Positions 15,801-27,800 of a stretch of DNA of 64,000 nt are shown here, in pieces. The notes below the pieces were generated by a model that was given only the letters and a program-made list of their open reading frames with translations, was not told the DNA's origin and did no database searches. This stretch comes from Uloborus plumipes (lineage: Eukaryota > Arthropoda > Arachnida > Araneae > Uloboridae). Location: positions 38,393 to 102,392 of the forward strand of contig JAXGGA010003449.1 of assembly GCA_038373865.1 (NCBI GenBank). Reading direction: 5' to 3'. Position numbers and translations under genes: made by a program. Numbering within the stretch: the first letter of the stretch is position 1; the number at the start of each line of letters is the position of its first letter.

Positions 15801-18800
15801 ATTGAATAAGTTGATTTTAAAGCATATTAACAAGGAGACTTTAAGCCCTCTGGGTGACTGATTTAGCTGCAGCTCGGTATATTAAAAGAGACTTGTTAGT
15901 GTGGTATATACCTAAGCCCTAAGGCACACAACTCAGAAAAAAGGTGGAAATTAGAAAATGATAATTGGTCAACATAATTAATTGTAAAAAATAAAATCCC
16001 AAAATTGCCCTTATTTTTTCAAAGGATAAAATTTTGTGAACTTTCAGATATAAATCACCAATTATTTTTATTTATAATCTTGTTCAATAGTACATATCGT
16101 TGGATGATAATTATCATGAAAACAAGCAAAGCATAAATTTAACCACCATCGACTACAAGAAATAAGAGTTATTTATTAACAGGAAAACACACTTCATTCA
16201 CATTTCGAAAAAAAGCTGCACGAAAACGCAAAATTTCAGCTATAAAGAATCAATACAAATTCCCTCATTAATCTATCATTGATTATTAGCACCAATGTTC
16301 CAGGAAATGATTAAATACACATGGTTTGCATCAAAACTTTGACCAACTAGACTTTTTTTGAAATGTGGACGAAGTATGTTTTTCCATTGCTAAACTGAAA
16401 AAAATCCCTGAGCTTGATCAAACCTTACTCTAATTTTTTGTCGATGTCAGTTAAATTTACACTTTGTTGTTTTTATGTTAATTATCACCCAACATTTTAA
16501 CTATTAAATTGGATAATCAATAAAAATAATTGTTGATTTATATCTGAAATTTCATTAAATACATTATTTTGAAAAATAACAGCAATTTTTTAATGTTATA
16601 ATATGCATTAAAGCTCAAATTATGCAATTTAATATATATTTATTATCCTTTCACAAATAAATATGCTTTATAATCATAAGTAAGTCCACTATTTCAGACT
16701 TCTGCTAGATTTGTAGTTTGCATATATCAGCTTTACTTTCAAAGGCAATCTGGTACCAGTTTCTTACGCTTACTATTTTTGACTTAACAACTTTAAATTA
16801 AGGTGTAAAGATGAAAAATTGATTCAGAATTTAAGCCGAAGATTGCCAGTGTGTTTGCAATGCTAAATATGTGGATTTTTTGTAACTGCATAAATTTACT
16901 GTTTATATCTGAAAAGTTACCAATCTGTAACAAATGGCTTTTTATAGAAACAATGATTTAAAAGAATTCTACAGTATTACTAACATTTTAAACTATAAGT
17001 AGTTTGAAAGACATTAACAGGTTTATTTAAGAAGGGATATATTGTTGGAAGGAAAAAGTTCGTACTTTGCGTGATACTGAGTTTTGATAAGCCATTGTAA
17101 TAATTTTTTATTGTTAATGAAAAACAAATTTAAGATTAAAAGAAAAAGGAGTAAACACAATGAAAAAACTCACTTATTTGATGCTTTTGGTGATGACTGA
17201 TTTTGGACAGGACAAGAATAATTTTCTGCAGACCAAATATTGATTGGGGTGATTGTTTGATTTTGTAGAGTAGCAGTTTTCGTATTTGGTGATGAAATGC
17301 TTGGTGGTATCGATGGCACAGCTTCAGAAGAAGTAATATTATTGTAATCATTACTTTGATTATTTTGATCAACATTTGTCATATGTGGTGACAATGATAG
17401 TTTTTGTGCAGATGAGTTATTCTGAGACGTACAAGTATCTTCTAGTATAACAGATTGACTTTGTACAACATTTGACCCTCTTGGCGATGTAGAAGAATTA
17501 TGTAGTGATGAGTTACTTATGGAAGTCGATGTGCTATTATTAGAATTTAAATTTTCCGTTGAAATGACATTATTACTATTTTCGTCCTTAAATTGCAGTC
17601 TTTGTGATAGAGGAAATATTCTTGGAGATGGAGAATGAATAGATGCAAAAGCGGCATTGCCAAAACTGATTTGATCTGCATTTGGCGTTCTTGAAAATAC
17701 AAGTGGTTGCTGGACGTGCACTTTCTGAGTTCTATCAGTAGAAAAAACTTTGCTTTGATCATATCCAGGTATTCTTGGAGACAACCTTTGTTTCAATAAA
17801 TTTAGACTTCCAGATGAAGAACTGGGAGACATATTTTTATCATTTTCTGAAAGTCTTGCAGCTATTAAAGGATTAGGTGAATTCTGAGTTTTATCAGCAG
17901 AAACAACTTGAGCTTGATCAGAGTCAGATACTCTTGGAGCCAACTTTTGTTCTAATAAATTCAAACTTGCAGATGAAGAAACAGAAGACACATTTTCTTT
18001 GATTCTTGAAGACATTGAAGGATGCAGTGATTTCTGAGTTGCATCAGTAGACAAGACTTTACTTTCATCACTATCAGATCCTTTTGAAGAGAGCCTTTGT
18101 TTCAATACACCTAGACTTCCTGATGAAGAAACAGGAGTCAAATTTTGATCATTTTTTGGAGACACTAACGGATTCAATGAACTGAGAGTTTCATCAGTAG
18201 AAAAGACTTTACTTTGATCACTACTAGATCTTTTTGAAGACAACCTTTGCTTCAATAAATTTAGACTTGCAGATGAACAAACAGGAGATATAGTTTGAAC
18301 ATTTTTTGCAGACCCTAGAGGATTTAGTGGATTCTGAGTCCCATCGGTAGAAACAACTTTACTTTGATCGCTACTAGATGCTCTTGCACTCAACCTTTGT
18401 TTTAATAAATGAAGAGTTCCAGATGAAGAAGCAAGAGACACATTTTGATTATTTTCTAACAGTCTTGGAGAGACAGAAGGATTCAATGATACAACGGGGG
18501 GACTATCAAAAGAGTTTTCAAGATTTGATGTCATTTCATGATTCCCATTTTTCAAAGGAGATTTCCAAAGTTTTCTAGGAATCATTCCAAAATCTTTAGA
18601 TGCAGGAGTAGGGACATGATTTGCAGAAGGGCTGCTCATTGCTTTAGGAGATGCAACTTGGTTAGTATTTACAGTATTTTTGTTTGGGGATTTACATTGT
18701 TGATCCACAGGTAGAGTTCCAGACAATTTTGGTGGTGAAGTAGTCGCTGCATCAACAGTGTAGTTCTCCAATAGCTGCTCGTTACTAGGAAGAACTGTGG

Positions 18801-21800
18801 GAGATTTTGAGAGTCGCAACTTTAAAAGTTTCTGAAGGGTTGGATTACCTTTAGGCTGCTCCTAAAACATAAAATAGTAATAAAAATATGCAAAAATAAT
18901 AATGCATAAAATTACCATGAATTCAATGAATATTATAAGCTAGTTAGTACACACTTCAAAACTAAAATCACAGTACATGTAACACAGTAACTACATAGCT
19001 AAACTTATTTAATAAATGTTATATCTAACTTTCATTCTACCTTTGAAGAACTATCAAATTAGGAAAATAAGATGCATTAATATTTCCACAGATGACTTTT
19101 GCCCCCCTCCCCCCCTGAAACCCCACTCCCCATCATTTGATAGATTATTCATTTCTGATGTGCATGAAACTACTTCCCTTCTTAAATTTAAAAGCTTCAA
19201 GTTTCATTTTGTAATTCATATGGTCATCTTGGTGATTAACAATAGTATATTGGACAATGATAAGCTTATATCAATGAGAATTTTTAAATACTAACTATAC
19301 AGTGTATGAAGTTTTGAACTTATGAAGAGTTGAATACATTTCATAAATATTTATGAACAAAAACTGTAATCGGAGCTATAATTATAGATTAAACAAACAG
19401 CTGAAAATTTAGTCAGCACTCACTTTTTGTTTTTCTGGAACAATACCGGGAGGGGTACCCATGAGGGAACTCTGCATTTGCACATTATTAGTTGCTACAG
19501 GTGAATCACATTTTACATATAAAGGCTGGACTAGTCTGTTATTGTCACTTGGTTGTTCATTAGATGTGCTTTCACCAACAGATTCAAATAAGGCAGTTTC
19601 GGTAGGATCCACCATAGTTTTTTTTCTAACAGTTTTATTTTCAATCTTTTCTCCAAGTTGAATTTCATTTTCTATTAGAGCATCAATCGATTGCACTAAA
19701 AGAAAAATAAAGCTATTTTAGTGAAATACATTGCAGACTTCACCGAAATGCTAAAAATTTTGACAACAAAGAAATTTTTATAATTGAGCAAGATTTATTT
19801 TTCCTGTATGATAGGATATTAAAATCATGGATTTTAGCATACCTGTCAACTTTTCCCACTGATTAGCTCTCATCTCTCCCTCCTTCCCAGGGCCGAAAGA
19901 GTTGCCTGTTTTAGGACTCTCACTGGTCATGACTATTTGCAGGCCCATTTACACAAAATCAACCTGGCCAGTTCACCCGACTGCGTACTTTGCAACACCT
20001 CTCCAATGACGGGGAAGCATCTTTTTAGCTGTCCCTCTCTTTTTGACATCCATTCCAATGACTGCTTTCAGGCCCTCACACCTTCTAAGGCCACTTCATT
20101 TTATACTGGACTGCAAGACGTCTTATGTTTGAAAGAACAACGGGTTTTAAAAAAAAAAAAAACTTTTCCCACTGTAAACCACTAGGTTTTTTTAATGCAG
20201 TAATGTAAAATCTACTTATATTAAAAACTGAGTATCTTTCTATCTATGTCATGCTTCTTTCTCCTGAACGCCAATGAACTGAAAGTCCAACATGGTACCG
20301 ATAGATTGGTAATTTTTCAGGCTTCATTAGTTTTAATTTATATAATTATACGATTTTAATTAACGAAGATATCAATTAATAAGTTGTCAAATTTAAAGCG
20401 ATTTGGCCTAATAAATGATTAAATATGAAATCCATTGTTACAAAACATGGTTGCTATGAAACAGTAATAATAATGATAATGAGAATTTTGAATGAAGGCT
20501 TAACTAAATCAAACATGAAACTCATTAACGGGCCAAGTATGTAGTACTTTTATCGCTAGCTACTTGTAGTTTTCTGAACTATAAATTGGTTGAAAAGCCA
20601 TCTACTTATATTAAAAACAGAGTATCTATGTCTGCTTCTTTCCTTTGAGCGAGCTGAACTTACTGAAACTTTCCTCCCCATCTTGAAGGCGTGAAGTGCC
20701 TGTGCAACATCTCAATAATTCGAATGATTTTTTGATGCAGGAAAAAAGAAAAGGTGCGAAGGCACCTCTTAGCGAGTCACCTTGGCGGGGAGAAGTTTCT
20801 TGAAATTTTCCTCACTACTTTCAAGGCACGAAGTGTCAGTGCGAAGCCGGGCCACGTGCGTAGTATGTCTTGAAATCTTATGAACATTAAATTATATCAA
20901 ATAATGTAACATCAGAATGACGTAAAAGTTAGGGACTGGGGACGTTATACACTAACATGCCGCAGGAAGCTAATCTAGCTGCCTGGCTGCTAGTATAAAT
21001 ATTAAAAGCAGACTTAATGCAAAATTAAATGATTAATAGCCAAACCTCTTTAACTCTGGAAATCACGTTACTTTTTTAAAAGCCTGGTTTTATGTCTTAA
21101 TAATCTTACTGTTAAGGGACTTCTGATTTCACAAGTGTTTTCTTTTGAAGCTCTAGTCATCATGACACTTTATGCGGAAAAGCAAGGACTGAAGCACAAC
21201 TCAATGAAATTTAAACTTTATACTTGAATTCTTTTCAGTGAATTGATGAAAAGATCTGAAAAACTTGATTGTAGAAATTTCTGATCAGCGATGACACTAG
21301 TGGTATTGCTGGGACAAGTACTGAAAAAGTTCTAAAAAACCCAGTTGTAGCCATTGGCAGGAAGGACAATAAAAAGAATGCAAAACTTCATTGTAATTGA
21401 ATTTTAAGTGCTAAGCTTTAATGCTAGAAATAAGCAGCCGTTAGTCGTATTTTGCAACCAAAAACAATTCCAAAAATGAGTGAAGAAACTAAATCTTCAT
21501 AAAAATTGGAACAGTTGGCAGATAATTCAGGATTAATTTTTAAAGAGAACAAATCACAAAATATAAAATGAACCTACACAAATCTTACCATTTTTTAAGT
21601 TTTCTTCCCTATACTGTGCATATTTTCGTTCCACAAATTCATCGTTAACACATTTTGTACCACAGTCATCTTGGTAAAATAAAGATCCAACAATACAGCC
21701 ATCTTCAACTCCCTTCACTTGTACAGTAAAGTTTTGATTTTCTAGAAAGAAAAATCACATGGTTATTTTACTACCATTGTTTCAATTTTTCATTTAACAA

Positions 21801-24800
21801 ATAAAAGCCACAAAATGAAACTTAGGGGCTGTCCACCAATGGTATCGCACTATGAGGAGAAGAGGTTTCATGAAATAGTGAGTTTGTGACAAAAGAAAGG
21901 GAGGGGTACCAAGATGGGTGACACATCAAGCATACGTTTTATAAGATCAAGATTGTGTGACATGTGACAAAGAAAGGGAGGGGTAAGGTCAAAAATGTTG
22001 CCAACAAAGTGTGGCATCATTTATGGACAGCCCCGAGGAAAGGGAAAGTAATTTTATGAACGTGATTCGGTGAACTCATTTTTGAATTTTGTTGGTTAAC
22101 TCATTTTAACATAACACTGTCTAACTAACAGACTGAAAATCTCAAACTAATTTCATTCAATTGCTGTATCAACTTTTATTAAATTATCTGGGTTAATATT
22201 ATTTGTATTTAACCAATGTGTATTTGCAAAATTCCTACTTTATAGATTCTAATAAAATAACATAGACAAAAGAAGAAATATATCTTTAAAAAAATGAAAT
22301 CTGCAGAAAGTTTACATACCTTTAGTTAAACTTTCAATGTAGCCCACAGCTGACGTATCCCATGTTTCAACAGGACTAGGGAAAAAAGAGAAAATTATAG
22401 GGCTAATGAAAGATTTGTTTAAGAAAATGGTAGCATTTTGTAAAGGGAAACACTTGACGGGTAATAAGCTTTCAACTACTTTAGTAGTTAAATTTGGTAA
22501 CCACAGATACATTTCTCTGCAGGAAATAATGAGTAAAAACAAAAAAATCAGCATAAACATTAAAACTATTTTTAAATATAAAAAACAATAGTGAGAATCA
22601 TTAATTTTTACAAACAAAAATCTTTATAGTTTTCTTTCTGAATAATGCAATATTAAATGAAGAATTTAATAAGTGAATATATATATGAAATTAACTGAAA
22701 TACTAAATTTTATACAGATTCTTAAAAAAGTTAATTTTTAAATCTGAAGCATTAAGTTTACTATCTTTGTACAACAAAAAAAAGTGTTTTTACGAATAGA
22801 CAATCATCTAAGAGTAGTATTTACTACACCTACGAGGATCAGTGTATCTTTTAATTCTTGTTATAGAGATGACATGAATGATCACAATGTCTTGCAGTCT
22901 CTCAAGTCTCAACAAGATAAGTACGTAAGTTTTCAACTTTCTTAAGGAGAAAACATGTTCCACAGTACACATAAAAATGGGGTACAAATGCGTTATACGA
23001 CCTACAACGCCAACGAAGGCGATAAGTATTTCCGGATGGCACCCCGGACAAAACGCAATGTCTGTGACGTCATGGGCGTGCGGTGCGCCGTGGATTCTGC
23101 GGTGATGCTCTGTGAGTATGGTAACCCTGAATGAATTCTGAGTGAAGCAGTGAAGCACAGTTTGAATTGTTTGTTTAGGTTTTATTTTGTCTCATATACA
23201 TTGTACCGATTATGAGTTCGGGGGGTAGCGTTGTTGAAAAATATCAGTTGAAACTGTTAAATGAGTCGTCTTTTACTTTTTCTAGCTCTCGCCCAACTTA
23301 CGGTCGTACCGGGGGGCCAAATCGTTTGTTTATTTTTAAATTAATTGAGAACAAAGAGGTATTTCTGGAATTTTTAAGGGAAGTAGGGTTATTGAAAAGT
23401 GAAATTATTTGTACTCGATGCAGTTCGTCAATGACAATAAGAAATAGAAAGAATATATCTGATGGCTACGGCTGCACGACCTGTGCCGCGGTGGTTGGAA
23501 AGTATAAAAAATCCAAGGTAAGTGCATTGAAAAAACCTTTTCATATTGTGTTATATTGTATTGCATAATATTGTAGGATACTTTGCATGTTTATCTTCGT
23601 TTTTTCCTGTTGGTGCCAAAAGAGCATCGCCAAGATCGATGTGCGATAATTGGCGTCGTACATCGAATGCTTGGCGACGTCTTTTGGCGCCAACAGGAAA
23701 AAGTCGCCAAGGCTAGGTCGGATATCGCATTTGTTCCAAAAATGGGTACAGTTAGTGAGAAAGTTGCTAATATAACCAGTTTTGAAATTACTTTGACGAA
23801 AAATGTATTTGAGGTTTCGAACAAAAAAGTACTAAAGTCTCCCAGGTTTGAATTAAAAAATTTTTTGACTTACAAATCCAGTGTCCGCCACTTATATGAA
23901 TCACGTTTGTTTTGAAGTTATAGTTTAATAAAGGGGCTAATTCAATAGCTCTTTATATTGTTCTGTTTTAGGCAATTTGATTCATTGAAGCGGCTGATTC
24001 AATTAACTGGCACCCACTGTACTTAACATCATAGTTTTGTGGAAATAATTACTAAACCATTCTCATAAAGTCCTTATATGTAACTGCACTCTTCAGTTTT
24101 AAAAGAAGAAATGTTTCAACGTCTTTACAAGAACTCATAGTACTTGTGAAAAATTTATGGTCAAAGGAGTTAATAATATCAAAAAACATAATGCAATTTT
24201 TCTGATAATAATCATGGGGGGTGGCAAAACAGAGGGTTCAGCTCTAGTATCAAGTCTTTGAGGATTTTTTCAGTGTTTGGAAGAATCTCTTTGATATCAA
24301 GTTCTTTTGCAAGTCTAAGACAAGAATGTAAACTGAATCTCAATTCTCATAGGTGTGAGAATATAGTTGATTTTATACTATAGCATGAAACATTACAAAA
24401 GCATAAAAAATAAAAGTAAATAAATAAAAAAATAATAATAAATAAAATGAAGAGGTTTACACTATACATGGGTGGTTTTGGCAGAATTATCAATAAGTTT
24501 ATTAGTAATACTTTAACTTCTTCATTTTGTTACAAAGAATATAATTTCAATTACCTTTTAAACTCTTTACTTACCCAGATGAAAATGTTAGATCAAGAGG
24601 ATTAATTACTAAGCTTATAGGCTCTAAACCAATTAGCTTGAATTCAATTGCTTGATATGGATGTGCTAAAAAATCCTTCTGTATGCTGTACAATCTAAAA
24701 CAGACAAATTACATAAAATATCTTCGTTAATAAGCAATGTTTATTAGATATCAGTTTTAAAACAAACATGGAAGCAACAAACCAAGGTAATTAAGAGGGA

Positions 24801-27800
24801 CCATAAGCGAATTAATGTTTGCAGGATTAAGTTCAAAAGGTTTTTGAGGATGTAATCACATACATTTTAAAAACACATTTAACGATTAAGGTTCCAAACA
24901 CACATTTTAATGTTACAAAACATAAAGAGTACAAATTCATATGACTTAGAATGAATTAAGAGTTATTTTTCAAAATGACAGCAAAAAAAAAAAAAAAAAC
25001 AATAATAATAATCAATTTACAAGACTTTTAGCACAACAAAAAGATCCATACTTATTTTTTTTCTTCTAGAGTCATGTTATTTTCCAGCATGAAATACTGT
25101 AATTTTTATACTACTAACTTTGCAAAGTTGTTGGTGTTATTTCAAGACGGTGGTAAAAAAGAAAAAAAAATCATTTAGCACTAACTTTTTTTAAAGACTA
25201 TACAAAAAAGATACCATCAACAAATTTAAAAATGCCAACCCAATCCATACAGTTAGTTTTAAAGTAAGTTTAAAAAGTAAAAATAGTCACTTACTTATCT
25301 TTAGTAACTTCACATTCTCTTCCGTAGTCTAACAAATACACTCTGAAAATAAAATTAAATTTTTAGAATTTGAACCTAAATTTATTATAAGCTAATTACC
25401 AATTTTTTACAGTAAAAACTTTCAACTTCATACTTATTCTATTAAATAACATCAGTAGAAGAACATAACTATAAAAGGAATAAAGAAAGAAGTCTAATTG
25501 AACCCAATGACTCCCCATCAAAAATTATAAATTTTTCAGTTCTCATGTTTTAGATAATTCTATTTTAATTAGTGAAGATATTAATTCGAAACTTTTTTCT
25601 CCTTTGGATCTTCTCTCAAAATTAGCGATTTTTTTTTTTTTTTTTGCAAAATGGAAGTAGTTTAAAAAACCCAACATGGAACCGTGCCGGAACTTCGCTT
25701 TGCCTCTCTCTTTCGCCAATATTTTAACTTGGAAGTAACTTGTAGAATTGAAGAGAAACACAGAAAGCGCTAATTGCTTTCTGATAAAGGGAAAAAGTCA
25801 ATCAGTGCTTCTTCTATGATCAAATGTATAGAACGGTCCTAGAGGTGTGCTATGCTGAAACTCTAAAGTAACTAACCTGCCTAGGTCAAGGAGGACGGTG
25901 AAAGCAGCTGATCTAGCCCCCTTGGAGGCTAACTTAAAATGCAATGACTGACATTTGAAACCACACTTAGTTCAATTATGATAATAATGCTTACACAAAA
26001 ATAATATGATCAAACTTTTACAATAAATAGTGGTTTTTACTTAAGCATGCAAAATAAATAACTTAAATAAAGATGTGGGAATTTTGAAGTTTTAATTTTT
26101 ATTATTTTTTGTCATAATGATTAGAGAAAAGGAAATATAAAATTAACATTGTGCGCTTTAAAAGATATTTATACCTTAAATATGCACTTTATAGCTTTTT
26201 ATCACATATTTTTCAGTGCATTAAATTTTCACCTAAAAAATTGCAAGTTGTTACTGAAGTACGCAGCCCCTCAAACAGTGATAAGGATAGGCAATTGTGC
26301 TTCTACTGATATGATCAAGCAAAGAATACTTTATACAAGTACAATTTTACATATAATACAGTAACCAATCATTACAGCAATTATTAAAGCCATACTTTTT
26401 ATATGCATCCAAAAAAGGAAAAAAGCAGGAAAACCTGTTTTAACTTTTTGTACAGTTGAAATTTAAAAAAAAAAAAAAAAAGAAAGAAAAAGAAATATTT
26501 GTCTGAAATTTTCAAACAGCCATTCCCCTTTCCATCTTCAATGGGAGGTTGCTGTAACAATTCAAAAATATCCTTATTGAGCAATTTTGTCAGACGCTTT
26601 GGTGAGTCGATTTTTTTCGAGACAGTATTAAAATATTGCAATTTTTATAACTGCTAAAAGTCTCTTCTTATTATAAGTACCTCTCTATGCATAGGCATAA
26701 TTTATCATTTGGCAAAATTGTAAGTTTCATTCAGTACATTTAGAAAGTCCTCCTCTCAAAAATTTAAGTTCGGAGCACCCCTGCTTTGAAAGCATTTTAA
26801 ATGATTGATTTCAAGCACGTGACAGGTATGTTTAAATTTATAAATGATAACAAACCAATTTAGCTGATTAATAAAGAATACTTTAATAATTGATGTTAAG
26901 AATTAAGTTAGACTAGAGTTGAACTATCTTTGAATTTCAAGGTCAATATTGAAAAAAAAAAAAATTCTATATGTAAACTGACATTTATTTTTTGTTGCAT
27001 AGATTAAGCACAAAACTACTTCAATAATAATTATAGGTGTACTATAACAAACAATATATGTAGTATAACAATATTTGTAGTATAACAAACAATATATAAA
27101 ATTATAATAACAAATTATATAAACAATTATAGTATTTGAAAAGGGGGAATGAACAAAAAGACTACTGTCAATCTATTAGGGGTGCTTTATAATTTATCGT
27201 AACATAGCAGATCAAGGTTTAACCAAAGGCAAAAAAAAAAAAAAAACTCTTAAAACATTGTTTAGATGGAAAGCCAAGGAAAGAGTTCCAAAACGTAGCA
27301 GCTAACAACTTTTAATTCAATACAATACATGAATATTAAATGTTGATACAATTAAAAATTTTTCTTTTACACATAGTTGCCCACCTGTAGTGCGTTTTAC
27401 TTACAAGACAAATAGGAGGTTCATTAATGATGCTTTGTTTTATGAGCTCTATGAAGCAAAGAAGGAAAAAAAATGGAACTAAAAGTTCTCAGAAACACAC
27501 CAACAGGAATCATAAAGCACTACAGTGAAACCCCATTACAAAGCATTTCAAGGAACAACAACTTTTGTTCATTGTAAAATTTCATTGTAATTGAATTTGA
27601 GCATTGTGTTGACAGGTAAAATGGGACTGAAAATTTATTTTTTCAGTTTTAGCATTCCCTGTAATGAGATAACATAGTATATATAACAAAAGAGTTGGGG
27701 CTATTGGGTATTTTGTACGCTATTTTTGGTGAAGCGTGCACATATTGATTCCTGTTGCATTTTTAATTGCGACACTTTTTTAATGTTTATCTAATACTTA

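Noticed and set aside
22312..22617. 101-codon minus-strand open frame
   Set aside because: Only its last part, 22375-22320, is an exon; the rest reads back into the intron past a good acceptor.
23583..23915. 110-codon open frame downstream of the ISXO2-like exon
   Set aside because: It starts inside the 102-bp palindrome and has no resemblance to a DDE domain.
27521..27545. CAGTGAAACCCCATTACAAA after TA, like a pogo/mariner end
   Set aside because: No matching inverted end within the next few kilobases, so an element cannot be defined.
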